Assembly: GCF_030867095.1 (NCBI RefSeq)
Contig: NC_081829.1
Span: 89,923,261 to 89,987,260 of the forward strand
Origin: Alligator mississippiensis
Taxonomy: Eukaryota > Chordata > Crocodylia > Alligatoridae
Reading direction: 5' to 3'
DNA: 64,000 nucleotides
Shown: positions 10,666-22,190 of the stretch, piece by piece
Layout of the letters: every line of letters begins with the position of its first letter
Numbering within the stretch: the first letter of the stretch is position 1
The notes under the pieces: generated by a model
Database searches by the model: none
What the model was told of the DNA's origin: nothing
What the model saw: only the letters and a program-made list of their open reading frames with translations
Made by a program: the position numbers and the translations under genes

Positions 10666-12929
10666 GAAATTCAACATGCAGCACTGGTGGTTAAGAATTC
10701 AGTCCTGAATGCCTTCACTCTGGCCATGGGACTAAAATATTGGTACATCTCTTCGTAGGCATTTTCCCCCAAAATATTTATGTACTATACAGCAAGGACA
10801 GTAGAACTCCTGACTTACTCCAACAGCCAAATGGTCCTTTGAAGTTTTGTTATGTGAGATCCGATCTTTGTACGGGGGCCAGGAAGATGATATAAAGACA
10901 TGTATGCATAATTGTAAACTGATGATACAGCTTTGTGCCTCTTGCGTGTTGCAGCAATGAGTACACAATGCAGTGTGCTGAGAGCAGCTGACAAGAACCA
11001 GGTTACATGGTCTGTGCCCACGTTTTTCCAGTTTGCATGAGAATTTTGACAGCATCTTGAAATCACAGAACATGCAATTATAACACCTGATATGCTTGTT
11101 CCTGTGTCATTTTCCTTTTGGGTGAGTTATCACAGTTGTCACACCTAGGCCCCCATCACTCATTACACTTAAAAAGGAGATTAAACTGGTTTTACTTGAT
11201 TACAATTAAAATGAGATTAACTGGTTAATCATTTGTGACCAGGCCACATACACTCTCAAGCAATTCATGGTGTTATAAAACTAGGAATAATCCACAAAGC
11301 TATTACACAACATATGTGCAATAGCTTTATGGCTGGTTCCTATCATACCATTAATTGAGCATGTGGCCAGGTGCATCCCTGTGGCTGGGAGCCCCACCAG
11401 CTGATCCCGGCTCCCAGTGACAGGGGCACACCATGCAGCCCTTCCCAGCCTCCCCCTGCACTGACAATAAGGCATGATGGGATCGGTTTTAGGATCCACA
11501 CAATTGCTTTTCCTGCCATGCACATGTGGCATAGCAGGAAGTGTGATTGTGTGGATAGCGCATCAGATACCACCGTGCTTTTACCTGCTTGTCCGGCAGG
11601 GGCCCTAGTATGCAACAGCAACAAAGTTATGATTCTCAAGAGTTTATATGCACATATAATAGTATATGTAAGGATATGAGTATACCTGGTGATGGAAGTG
11701 TAGAGGATACTGCCCTCGCCACATTATTATATAGTAGAAATCTGTTCAGCAAAGATATTCCCAAGAGCACAACTCCTGAACTCACTTGTTTCACCACTTT
11801 ACCAGCATCTTTTGTCACTGACTGGAATGGAGGAGATAGCTAATGGGGAGAGGCAAATCAGAGCCTCTTTGTTGAGTGTTTCAACCAGTGCACTCCTGAG
11901 TGTGTTGGTTAATTAAAGCAGAGGAATTTGAACTCTATGAGTGACCTAATACAACATACGTCCTTCAAGTAGGTAGGGTCAGGAGAGATAGAAGGCTATT
12001 TGCTTGCTCACACTCAATGTGATCAATGCTCATTAGCTAGTGAAACAGCCTGGGCTAAGTTTTTACTCCTCATTAAGGCTTGTTACCTTACTTCTAAGGG
12101 TGCTTTATGCCTCTAATGGACTGGACCCAACCAGGTCAAAGTTGCTTTAGAAATTGATGGCTCCGAGTTACTTTCACCAATGATGCAGTTAAAGGAGTGC
12201 AGTGGGGCTGAGAGTTTTTATGCACTTTATACACCTATCCACGTTCAGTACAACATCAGCTATAGGTAGCAAAATGAGACTGGAATAGTCTTATCGAGTT
12301 AAGTGAATTATGCACTAATCTGGTATGCAGATAAGTACCCTATACCTTCAGCAAAGGCAAGAGCATATGGGAACTCAGAGAAATACTAGTTCTGAGAGTC
12401 ATCTCAGTACCTGGATAGATGGGTTAAATGAAGGCAATGCTTACACAAATAAAATGGCAAAGCAGGGAAAGCTGAAATGAAAATGCAGTTTTCTACGACT
12501 GGAAACAGCACCCCAGAATGAATCTCCTGGGTTTTTTCGGATTGTGCTTTGTGGATTTAGAGAGGTGCAGACGGAGAATAGTTAAGATGTCTTGTTACAA
12601 GCGCTAGAGGTGCAATTTGGAGCCTGGCTTGGGCTCGGTTGACATAGTAAATGTGTAGTGCTGTTAGGTTGGACAGTCAAAGGTAGCCAGGAATAATACT
12701 AGCTACTTGATGTCATGGTGTGTGATTGGCTATAGAAACAATTACAGTACACTTGTGGAATGGGGATCTGGCTGAGGTTGGTCTTTGGCCTTGTGTGTTT
12801 ATCTTGTCAGCATTTAAGGGCTAAGATGTGATATGAGTTTGGAGAGCACTTTGGAGAAAATTTTAGGGCTTGGCTTTACATAAATGTGAATTACAGAGGA
12901 AATAAATGCCAGATTCCACCTGTTCAATT
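10666..12929. other. Unassigned DNA with one short inverted repeat
   Basis: No gene could be supported; the 113-codon minus frame at 10732-11073 has no recognisable domain. At 11224-11372 the ends ACCAGGCCACAT and ATGTGGCCAGGT face each other, with AATTCATGGT and ACCATTAATT inside, which suggests a small MITE of about 150 bp. The remainder up to the CR1 start was not recognised. Confidence 0.45.
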
Positions 12930-13527
12930 AGGAACAATGAAAGCAAGATGAAAGCAGACCAAGTCTACAAGCATACCAAGAAATAGTAAGACCTTCCAGG
13001 GACAAAATCAGGGAAGCAAAGGTTTAAAAAAAAAAAGTTGTAGCTACAGCTGGTGAGGCAAATTAAGGGCAAAATAAAAGGTTATAAAATATGTTGCTCA
13101 GAAAAGAAAGAGTAAGGGAGCTGTGGGTCCCCTGCTAAGCAGCCAGGGCAGGCTATTAAAAGAAGATGCAGAAAAGAATGGGGCTGCTGAACAGCTACTT
13201 GCCGCAGTCTTCACAATAAAAAGAAACAATCACACGGCAAACAAAACTGATACAGACTAGGAAGAAGAAAAGCTGAGGGTAATGATGAAGAACAAGCACG
13301 TTACAGAGGTTTTAATGGGTTTGAATGAATTTAAGTTGGCAGGGTTTGATGACCTTCATCCCAGAGTACTGACAGAAGTGGCAGAAAAGGACTTGAGAGC
13401 TATTGGAAATAATATTTACAAAGTACTGGGAGGTGGCCAAGATTATTCTAAAGGACTGGAAAAGGGCCAACAGTGCCCTTCTGTTTGAAAAAAAGAAGGA
13501 GAGAGACTCACCTGAGGAACTATAGAC
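12930..13527 (+). mobile_element. CR1-type LINE, 5' portion of a split copy
   Basis: Plus-strand sequence with frame breaks. It contains EVLMGLNEFKLAGFDDLHPR and VLTEVAEKDLRAI at 13306-13400, which match the CR1 reverse transcriptase segment with the usual GPDGLHPRVL core. It ends in a decayed FKKGKKEDP-like stretch just before 13528. The copy continues at 13875 after the hAT insertion. Start is approximate. Confidence 0.85.
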
Positions 13528-13874
13528 CAGGGTGTTCAACCCCCAGCCCATGGGCCACATCTGGCTCATAGCACTGTGTCCTCCAGACCATGGGTCTGGG
13601 AGGAGATGGCGCTACGCCCTTGGGGCTCAATTCCAGTGTGCAGGGGAGAAAGAGGGCAGTGCCAGGCCCCCAGTGTCCAATCCTAGCAGGAGGGGGCAGC
13701 CCCAGGCCAGGGAGGCTGAATCCCAGTAAGACGGGGCAGTGCAGGCATGTGGGGCAGGGAGCAGGTGGTGCTAGGCCCTAGGGCCTGATCTTGGTGTGTG
13801 GGATTTAATCTGGTCCATGGACTGGCCCTGGGCCACTCATCTGTCTTGCAGGGCCACAAGATTGACCACCACTG
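13528..13874. mobile_element. hAT element nested in CR1, perfect 8-bp target duplication, 347 bp
   Basis: The left end is CAGGGTGTTCAACCCCCAGC. The right end, inverted, is CAGTGGTGGTCAATCTTGTG, giving a hAT-type CAGNGGTG terminal repeat. CTATAGAC flanks both sides exactly, at 13520-13527 and 13875-13882. Removing the element and one copy of the duplication restores the CR1 reading (NYRP followed by FSLTSI). There is no transposase inside. Confidence 0.95.
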
Positions 13875-15205
13875 CTATAGACCATTCAGCCTAACTTCAA
13901 TATCTGGGAAGTTTCTGGAGAAGATTATAAAGTTGTCAATTTGCAAGCCTCTAGAGGAGGCAAGGCTGTGATCACCAGCAGCCAGCTTGGAGGCATAAGA
14001 GCAAATTATGGCAAACCAACTTGATCTCCTTCATTGACAAAGTTGGGTAGATGGAATGCAGTAGTCAGAGCGTACTTGGTCTTTAGTAAGCTTTTTGATT
14101 CAAGCCCACTTGAATTTTTTATAAGTAAATTGTCAAAATGTGGGCTAGAGGCACCTACTATAAGGTGAATAGATAATTGGCTCAATAACCACAAGCAAAG
14201 GGGAATTATACTGTAAATGGAACAAGTGTCAGAATGTCAGGAGGTTTTGAGTGGAACTCTACATAGGTCTGTCCTGGGTCTGGTGCTGTTTGACATACCT
14301 ACTAATGGCTTAGACGTTGGAATAGAAAGTTTCCTGAGCAAACCAGATGACAGAAAACTGTGAAGAACTGCAAACGCACAGGAGGATAGGAGTAGAATTC
14401 ACAAGGATATTAATAGATTGGAGAGCTGGGCTAGAGACAGCAAAATGAAGTTTAGTGGAGATGAATGCAAGGTGCTACATCTATGAAAAAATCAAAAACT
14501 CAAATAAAGAATGGGAGACAACTGGCTGGGTGGCAGCATTGCTGAGAATGATCTAGGGGTTTTGGTGGATCATACCCAGCACGATGCATTTGTTCAAAAA
14601 AGCAAATTCAATTTTACACTGAACCAACAGGAATATTAGGTATAAGACACAGGAGGTGATGGCACCACTCTACTCAGCGGTAGGTAGGTCTGATCTAGAA
14701 ATCTGTGTGCTGTTCTGGGCTCTGCATTTTAAGGAGATGGAGAAATTGGAAAAGGTCAGGAGGTGGGCAACAAAAATGGTAAAAGCATTGGAAGGCAAAC
14801 CATATTGTTGAGAGAACTAGGCATGCTGAGCTTGCAAAAGAAGGTAATTAAATGGGGGCATGGTAATAAGTATCTGAAGTATTGGATAACGTCAAGTATC
14901 TGAAGGGCTACCATTTAGAAGAGGGAGAACTACTTTTCTCCTGTGCTGTGAAGGTAGGATGTGAAGCAATGACTTTAAATTGCAGCGAAGTAGATTTAGA
15001 TCTGATATTCACAAAAACGTCGTTACTGTTCGAACAGCAAGTGGAACAGACTGTCCAGGGATTTTTTGACTCTTCTTTGTTGGAGGTTTTCAAGATGAGA
15101 CAGGGATAAGCATTAGATGGGGGTGATTTAGGAGTAGCATTCGTGCAGGGGGTTGAACCAGCTGACCCTTGAGGTCCTTTCCAACGCTATGATGCTGTGA
15201 ACCAT
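13875..15205 (+). mobile_element. CR1-type LINE, 3' portion of the split copy
   Basis: This continues the copy interrupted at 13528. The first bases encode an FSLTSISGKFLEKIIK-like stretch, the usual reverse transcriptase text after NYRPVSL. Further on, 14260-14300 shows a decayed GSVLG box and about 14330-14360 a decayed DD box. The 3' end reads AGGGGGTTGAACCAGCTGAC, then GAGGTCCTTTCCAACGCTAT and GATGCTGTGAACC. Many stops make it inactive; it is older than the hAT it contains. Confidence 0.85.
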
Positions 15206-15653
15206 CCGGTTTCAGTGTGGTGATACCCATAAGTATCCTGGGCAAAGTGTTAAGAGGATTATACGTGAGGAAAAGTGGTACCGGCAGGGAGATGTGCATC
15301 ACGTGCTACCTCCCGAGTTCCATCTAAACACCATCAAAGCATGTGTTATAGGCCGCTAGATGAGTGCCAGTGCTGAAAGCCAGTTGGCTGATGTTATATC
15401 AACTCATGTAATATCTTCACCCAATGTTGGAAATGATGCCTTGACACTTAGCAAGTAGTTGCATTAGGTTACTGCTGGACTCTGCAATGCAGGTCTCTCA
15501 GCAAGTGAGCTGGGGTCAGAGACCACATTTAAGATCTTTAAATTTACTTAGAATCTTTCCAATGCAAACTGGGCCCATCTCCACGGAGGTCCATATTTAT
15601 GCTGCCACCTAGTGCTTCCTAAACTACAAGACAGATAGGTTTATAATTTAGGC

Positions 15654-15841
15654 TGGGGGTGGCCAATCGGCAGCTTTGGAGCCACATGCGGCTCTTCTGA
15701 AGTTAATATGCATCTCCTTGAATCTTTGCACAAGCACACGGTGACCATATACACACATAATCATTACATGTTACTGTGGCTCTTTGGGAATGTACATTGC
15801 TAAATTCTGGCTCCTTCTCGGGCTCAGGGTGGCCACCCCTG
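15654..15841. mobile_element. Short hAT element, 188 bp
   Basis: The left end TGGGGGTGGCCAATC and the inverted right end CAGGGGTGGCCACCC form terminal repeats. Flanks are ATTTAGGC at 15646-15653 and CTTTAGGC at 15842-15849, a 7-of-8 target duplication. The interior has no coding capacity. Confidence 0.85.
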
Positions 15842-16289
15842 CTTTAGGCAATCCTTAACATCTGTACCGTAGCAGATGGATTTGTTGCCAGTGTCGACAC
15901 TTCTGTGTTAGTTTCTTTCCTGCCAGAAGAAATATTTTGCTTTTGCAAGTGAGTCTTGGTTACAGCTAAAAGCAATGCAGATCCTGTAAAAATCTGAGGC
16001 TTTAAGGTAATTTCTTTTTCCCAAGAAACCTGTTCCAGGCATTTCCAGCCCTGTCCCCTCACTGACTTCATGTATGAGCCCTGCCTGAGTATTTGCTTTC
16101 TGAATGTTTGATTGCCTGTTTCAAGGCATCCTAGGCAGTCCAGCTAAAATGAGTCATGTCTGAACTACTGTGAGCTTTGGTCTGTCTTGATCCTAGGTCT
16201 CCTTCAACCAGAGGTGCCAAGCATTCTGTCTTTGTTTGCCCTGTAGTTTGCCTTTATGTCCTACAAACTTCTTTTCCTATGACTTAAAG

Positions 16290-16535
16290 CAATGTTTTTA
16301 GACTCAAGGCACCCTTTAAAAATGCTAGCTCTTAGTTTTCACTCGTTTTTTGAGTACAGAAAAATGATAGAGCAATTCTTCTGTTGCAAAGAACTCAGAA
16401 AGACCAATAACAGGTCAGAAGGTTTTTGATGGTATTGGTTCCTATTTGAAATTTCTGGGGTTATCTTGTGAATCTTGTGTAGGTGTTTGCAGACCTAATA
16501 GTGTGAACATTGTGCAGCACTCCCTATAGGAAAGG
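16290..16535 (+). mobile_element. hAT MITE family 1, copy 1 (3' end decayed)
   Basis: CAATGTTTTTAGACTCAAGG and ATAGAGCAATTCTTCTGTTG match the copy at 37232-37484 in the same order. The copy at 61794-62069 has the same text reversed. The left end resembles the CAGTGGTTCTCAACC terminus of hAT/Charlie-like elements. The right end is degraded, and no target duplication is visible. Confidence 0.75.
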
Positions 16536-16722
16536 AGAATGGCTATTTAGTAGATTATCATGTCTTACTTTTCCATAATGTGCATAAATACAGTTAGGTA
16601 ATACAGGCAGTCCTTGACTTAAAACATTTCGAGTTACAACGTTTCGCACTTACAGTGTTTATAAATTGACACCCTGTTTCAATGGTCTGACGTCAGTTTA
16701 ACTTTACAACGCTTGATCCGAT

Positions 16723-16986
16723 GTGACGCCACACCAGCGAACAAGTTCACTGCGTCACCCATCTCCCTGGAGAACATCTGTCGAATCTGCCTTGGACACT
16801 TTCTTTAAGAAAGCAGACAAGACTCCAGAAAAACCTGCAGCCAAGACCCCTGAGAAGACTCCAGCCACGAACCCTTCAAAACGTCCAACCAAGAGCTCTT
16901 CAAAACATCCAGCAAAGTCTCCTCAAAGAAGTCCAGAGGAGAGCCACGCACATGATCAGAGGGCAGGAGAACAGGCCTTAGGATGA
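16723..16986 (+). pseudogene. Lys/Pro/Ser-rich open frame in the Tigger-like element
   Basis: An 87-codon frame contains ESALDTFFKKADKTPEKPAA, followed by degenerate repeats of the KTPEK/KRPTKSS/KHPAKSP kind. The frame ends just inside the CR1 insertion. Tigger-type transposases can have a charged C-terminal tail, so this may be a leftover tail of the parent transposase. No catalytic DDE motif is visible. An accidental open frame cannot be excluded, although the repeating Lys-Pro codons are unusual for noise. Confidence 0.4.
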
Positions 16987-17375
16987 GAGGCTGAGAGCCA
17001 CAGGACTCGAGCGCAGGCTCAGGGGGACCTGGTGGCTGCCTATAAGTATATAAGGGGTGTACATCAGGATCCGGGGGAACGCCTGTTCACCAGAGCGCCC
17101 CAAGGGATGACAAGGTCAAACTGTTATAAACTCCTCCAAGACCGTTTCAGGCTGGACATAAGGAAGAACTTCTTTACTGTCCGAGCCCTGGAACAGACTG
17201 TTGCCAGAGGTGGTGCAAGCACCTACTCTGGGCTCCTTTAAGCGACATTTGGATGTATATCTTGCTGGGATCCTTTGACCCCAGCTGACTTCTTGCCCCT
17301 GGGGCAGGGGGCTGGACTCAATGATCTTCTGAGGTCCCTTCCAGCCTTAATGTCCAAATCAATATGATTGCTATT
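16980..17375 (+). mobile_element. CR1 3' end inserted in the Tigger-like element
   Basis: Typical CR1 tail in order: CTGGTGGCTGCCTATAAGTA, CAGGCTGGACATAAGGAAGA, TGGTGCAAGCACCTACTCTG, GGGGCTGGACTCAATGATCT, TGAGGTCCCTTCCAGCC, ending near TGTCCAAATCAATATGAT. It is 5'-truncated and lies wholly between the Tigger terminal repeats, so it arrived after that element. Confidence 0.9.
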
Positions 17376-17599
17376 TACAATATAAATACATGATTGTAGC
17401 TATATTACTCATCTAGAATTGATTGAGTACAAAATTCTGGGGTATTTTTGGTGAAAATAGGGTATCGGGTCTTGATTCAGGAACCAATCCCACATTTATA
17501 ACATTGTTTCCTATGGGAAAAGTGGTTCTGAGTTGCAAGGTTTTGACTTAAGATGTGGTTTTCAGGAACCAATTTTATCATAAGTCTGAGGACTGCCTG

Positions 17600-19004
17600 T
17601 AACAATATATCTGTGACATCAAATAGTTCCTGGATCTCTGGCAATACTGGTATGGGGTAAATGTAGTGGTGCGCGGAAAAAACACAACATTGCTTGTAGC
17701 CAGTATACAACTGTTATCACATTTGCAGTACATTGGTGATCTGAAGTGGTCTATTCAATTTTTTATCACGAAAAGATTAGCCCAGTAAGCACTGTAAACT
17801 CTGTTAGCAGTTGTAAAAAGGCTTCTATGGCAAAATATACTTTTACTGCAGACACATCATTTGTGTGTCAGTTCCTATGATGGTTTCTGGAGTCTTGGGG
17901 CCTTGTTACGTGTTCACTAGCAACATTTGAAAATCATTGTGATGTAGTAACCTATTGAAGTTAGTCCATGTTAAGGAGATAACCCTTGCCTGAAAGGGAC
18001 TGACTTTATAACTCCAGGAGGGCACCTAACACATGCTAAATACTTGATGGGTGCATCTGCCTGTGTTTTAACTGCACTTGGTAAGTTAAGTTTAATGTGT
18101 GACACCTGTGACTATTTCCATTCTTCCTCTAAAAAAGCAATGTCACCATGATTCATGATTACCAGGTAAATATTATCTTCTGTTATGTAAGAGCAGTAGA
18201 AATAGTTGCTTAAGAAGAGTAGGCAGCTGAGGGAGGGGAAGTGAGGCCAGTATGGTTTGATGATACCAGGATTTCTAAATATTTCATTAGGATGGTGTGG
18301 TTGAGCCTAAGGTTTGCTTTTTTACATAGTGGTCAATATATGCTGCGCACTCCAGTGTCCCTAAGAATGCTTCTCGGCTTTTTTTCCATCAGCCTCCCAT
18401 CTCAGCCTACTCCCTGAGAGATGGGAGCTGGAGATGTCTACTCCCTTTCACTAGCAGTGGAGCAGTATCAGGATATAAAGGGCCTGAATATATTTGACTG
18501 CCAAAACTTATCAATGCAGCAGTTCACTTGTACTTCCCAACAACACTGTCCCAGTTCTTTATCTGATATTTTGAACAAGGGGCTGAGATTGGAGAAGTTT
18601 CAGGGCTGCTTCGGATGAGGCATTTATACTATTGCTTCATTACATGCCAAATCCAGAGCTCTTCTTCCTGTTAAAATATTCAGAAACTAATTATGCAGCA
18701 GGGTTACATCAAATCATCTACCTCTCCAGGCACATGTTGAAACTCATCTGGAAAAAGTATATCACCCTGGCCTGTGGGCACATGTAGGAAAAAATGTTAT
18801 GTCACAAAGAAGGTGTTTCTGCTAAGCACAAGGAAATTGGTAACCTGTGCGGCTTAGGCTAGCAATCTGTAGGTGTCCTGACAACCCGAATGAAAGCCAG
18901 GTTAGGCATACAGGGGCTGATTTTCAGCCATTGTAATTTCAGTCATGTAACTTTCAGTGAAAAAGTGTCTAAAAGTTTACTTGCATTTCTTCATATGCTT
19001 ATGT
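17600..19004. other. Unassigned non-coding DNA
   Basis: No repeat or gene was recognised. The 65-codon plus frame at 18421-18618 has no domain and no clear splice context. Confidence 0.5.
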
Positions 19005-20002
19005 CAGGGGTGTAAGAGAGATGGCCAGATTTGGCTTGCGGAGCCGCGTCATCTGGCCCCTGGTGCTGGCCTCATGTGGGGCCTATCTGGGATGTGCCCT
19101 TTCTCTCTGCCCCTGGCATGCCAGATCTAGTGCCCATAGCGCCTACTCCGGTTGGTCTGGAACGTGAACCACATGCAGTACCTGCGTCAGCCAGTCTGGT
19201 GCAACCACCATAATCCCAGACTAGACACAGCAGGTGCTGGATCTGGCATGCAGTGCGGGGTAGGGAGCTTGTGGGCCCCCCACATGCCACATCCGGCACT
19301 TGCTCTGGCTGACTCAGGACCCACGCTGCATGTGGCATATACCCCAGCTGGAACGGGAGTTGTGTGAAGCTTGTGTCCCAGTCTGGCCAGAACAGATGTA
19401 GAACAGCTATCGAATAATAGAAAATTAGGGTTGGAAGAGACCCCTGGAGGTCATCTAGTCCAACTCCCTGCTCAAAGTAGGACCACCCCAACTAAATCAT
19501 TGCAGTCAGGACGTTGTCGAGCTAGGCCTTAAAAACCTCCAAGGATGGAGGTTCCAGGTCCACCACCTCTCTGGGTAACCCACGGCAGTGCTTCACCACC
19601 CTCCTGAGAGAGTTTTTTTCTAATATCCAACCTAACTTGAGCCATTGCTCCTTGTTCTGTCATCTGTCACTACTGAGAACAGTCCAGCTCCATCCTCTTT
19701 CGAACCACCCTCCAGCTAGTTAAAGGCTGCTATCAAATTCCCCCTCAGTCTTCACTTTTGCAACCTAAATAAGCCCAGCTCCCTCAGCATCTCCTCATAA
19801 GTCATGCGCGCCAGCGCCCTAACCATTTTTGTTCTGGACTGGCCAGAATGACCACTGTGGACATTGGATCTGGCATGGGCGGGGGGCAGTCTGTGGGCCT
19901 GATTTGGCCAGTGGGGGCTGGCCCTGCACTGTTCATCTGGCCTGTGGACTGCTCCCGGCCCATTCTTCTAACTTGCAGGACCAGATGCATGTGACACCTC
20001 CT
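19005..20002. mobile_element. Probable hAT element interrupted by a CR1
   Basis: The left end is CAGGGGTGTAAGAGAGATGG, a hAT-type terminus, followed by GCCAGATTTGGCTTG. The right side, after the internal CR1, has TTGCAGGACCAGATGCATGT and GTGACACCTCC, which resembles the inverted left end. The text around 19860-19950 (GGATCTGGCATGGGCGGGGG and similar) resembles 19110-19280, so both halves belong together. No convincing target duplication was found and the right end is approximate. Confidence 0.65.
19410..19805 (-). mobile_element. CR1 3' end inserted in the hAT element
   Basis: In plus orientation the text is the reverse of a CR1 tail: AATAGAAAATTAGGGTTGGA, then GGTCATCTAGTCCAACTCCC, CACCACCTCTCTGGGTAACC, TCAAATTCCCCCTCAGTCTT and CTCAGCATCTCCTCATAAGT. 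This places the element on the minus strand with its 3' end near 19410. Confidence 0.9.
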
Positions 20003-20469
20003 ACCTACACAATCCCTACATGCAAATGTATGTGGTTTTGCGCACACTTTGTGCATGCGGCGGCATACCTATGTTGTCTCAAAATCGAACCCTGAACATT
20101 TGTCATCATGAACACTTTGCATTGATCTACTGCCTGTGACTGATGTAAACTGCTGACTTCTCAGAGCCTAGGGCAAAACACAACATGTTTGGACATCTGG
20201 AGACCATATGCAAAATCATATGCTGTAGTGGTTTAATTTGCATATTGACTGGAAATACATCACCTCGCTTACATTAACTCGGGCACCATCACAACTTTCC
20301 ATTTCTCTCACTCCTCCTCCCTGCCAGATCCATGATCTCCTTGTCTTTCCCCATCATCCCTCTTCTCTCTGTGGTTTTCCAGGTCCCCTAATTCAAGTTT
20401 TTGTCCTCTTTCTTTCACTTTCTGTGTCATGCTCTCGCTCAGATCTCCCCTGCTCCGGCTCCTTTGCCC
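20003..20469. other. Unassigned, C/T-rich in the right half
   Basis: About 20280-20469 is pyrimidine-rich (TTTCTCTCACTCCTCCTCCC and similar) and may be an upstream extension of the repeat that follows. Nothing coding was seen. Confidence 0.4.
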
Positions 20470-20933
20470 ATATCTGCATGCTGCAATAGCATCTTCATGA
20501 CTCCTTCAAATTTCTGTCTTTCTATTCTATACTTCCCACCCCTCAGCTTCCCCCACAACTGTCTGATTCCCTCTCCTACCATGCTTTCTGTTTTATGACT
20601 TTGGGTCCCTGATATTTCCTATTGGCTCCCCCTCTGCAAGCTTCTCTTCTTCCCCACCTACAGTACAGAAACCAGCATGCCCAGAGTCAGTGAGAAGTGC
20701 TAGTGGGATGTCACTGCACCTTCTGATGCGTGTCCGTTTGGCTTGATCTCTGTGGTTGTCATCAAGTTTGGGAAAAAGTTCCAGGTGGGTTAGTCTTGGG
20801 GTGGAGTTGCACATTATATGTAGACCCTAATAAATTTATGGACTGTTAAGTGGTATTAAAGTTAGAACATGCTGGGGTCAGTCTCACATTAAGAGTTAAT
20901 ACCATTTCTTGTCTGTACAGCTCTGACTTGCCA
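20470..20933. repeat. Unidentified interspersed repeat, copy A
   Basis: TATCTGCATGCTGCAATAGC through GTCTGTACAGCTCTGACTT is closely repeated at 58803-59193. Shared landmarks in order are ATTCTATACTTCCCACCCCT, CTGATTCCCTCTCCTACC, TTGATCTCTGTGGTTGTCAT, TAGACCCTAATAAATTTATG and AGTCTCACATTAAGAGTTAA. Copy A has about 66 bases (near 20630-20700) that copy B lacks. AATAAA occurs within. It may be a piece of an LTR or another retroelement tail; the family was not identified. Confidence 0.8.
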
Positions 20934-21375
20934 CTAGAGGGCTGGCAAGCAGGGGCATGGCTAGCAGCTGGGACACCTGGGCTCTATCCCTCCTTTAGGG
21001 GATAGGAAGGGGTTATGAGATGCTGGAGGACAGCGGATTGCTCATTTTATCTTTGTGGAGCAGACTGAAGTTACCTTAACACTAGCTAAGTAGCAAAGCT
21101 CGGGGTTGACCCTTGCCTCAAGTGGTGCAACTTTGAGATGCTCAGAGGGCACTTGGAATGAATTAATGATCTTTAACAGGTGGGCACTTGCATTTTAAGT
21201 GCCATTAGTATGATCTGTGTATAATGTGTAAGTTCACCTTTGGAGACTGTAGCCAATGGAGATTGTGGCCAGTGGAAATTAGCAAAAGAAACACCCAAGA
21301 ATGCGTTTTGCACATCTGTGGATCATCTAATTGGGAGGCTCTCAGCTGATGGTCAATATTTCTCAGGCCTCCTAG
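20934..21375. other. Unassigned DNA between repeat copy A and the LTR-like block
   Basis: No gene was seen. It includes GCCACTAGAGGGCTGGCAAG just after the shared repeat and a duplicated phrase, AATGGAGATTGTGGCCAGTG near GAGACTGTAGCCAATGGAG (21243-21280). Confidence 0.4.
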
Positions 21376-21723
21376 AAGTTGAGAGTGTGCGGGCCGGGCC
21401 CCGATCCCGCCCTCGTCGCCATGCACGGCGGTGATTCCGATCCCATTCTTGCCGCCATGGGCAAGCCGGGGGCGAACCGGGGTCGTACCGGACCCGTCTC
21501 TGGTGCACGCGGGCTGTGGCCGGCAGCCCGGGCACGCGGGGTGGGAGAAACCGTGGGACAGTTCTGCGCACGCGAGTTAGAATTAGTCACGGAGGCGTAA
21601 CGGTTGATTGAAAAGATTGTTTACTTACACCCAAAGATGGTATCGGTGTAGGCTGGATAGGTTTCCAGGCACAGCTCCCGCTTGAACCCTCGTTGGAGGA
21701 TTCTGACAAAACAATTGCTCCCA

Positions 21724-21842
21724 TGGAGTTTGCTAGGCTCCACGGGTCCAGTTAAGTTGGGTTCGAAAAGTTTCCCCGGAGTTATTCAGGCTCCACGGGT
21801 CCGATACGTTTTCCCCAGAGTTTGCTAGGCTCCTCGGGGTCC
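21724..21842 (-). repeat. Three tandem units of about 47-53 bp in the CpG-rich block
   Basis: GGAGTTTGCTAGGCTCCACG (from 21725), GGAGTTATTCAGGCTCCACG (from 21778) and AGAGTTTGCTAGGCTCCTCG (from 21816) each end in GGGTCC-like sequence and are separated by short TTTTCCCC-bearing spacers. The regular GAGCCT core may be bound by a factor, or may simply be a duplicated LTR segment. Confidence 0.8.
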
Positions 21843-22190
21843 GAAGTTACAGGAAAGGGATACGTCTAGGATTGCGCTCGGTGACGGGGAGAGGCGAGAA
21901 GTGAAAGCTCCGTAGGCTTGGTTCTATTGCCTCTCTTGCCTGCTTAGGGGAGGCGCGCCGGGTCCGCGAGGGTCCGCAGCGCTTGGAGATCTTCACACAG
22001 AATATCTCTCTCTCCTCCCTCCTCTGGCTTGGGCGGAAACTACCCAAGCGTTTTGTACGGCTAGCAAGCCAATTGCTAGCCGCCACGTGTGCCTAAATTA
22101 GGAGTCGGCCAATAACGTGGCGCGGACCCTAATACAAATGGCGGGAACTTCTTTACAGCATGTATCACTACGATGCAAAAGAGGTGCACC

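Larger units (their letters stand above)
16604..17599. mobile_element. Tigger/pogo-like DNA transposon, TA target site, 996 bp
   Basis: The left end CAGGCAGTCCTTGACTTA and the inverted right end CAGGCAGTCCTCAGACTTA form terminal inverted repeats, flanked on both sides by TA (16602-16603 and 17600-17601), as for Tc1/mariner-superfamily elements. Subterminal text such as TTTCGAGTTACAACGTTTCG and TTGTTTCCTATGGGAAAA is typical of Tigger-type elements. A CR1 3' end occupies about 16980-17375, so the element itself is only about 600 bp and is non-autonomous. Confidence 0.85.

Noticed and set aside
21353..22086. Arg/Pro-rich frames in the CpG-rich block
   Set aside because: Open on both strands because of GC content; no viral or host protein domain was recognised.
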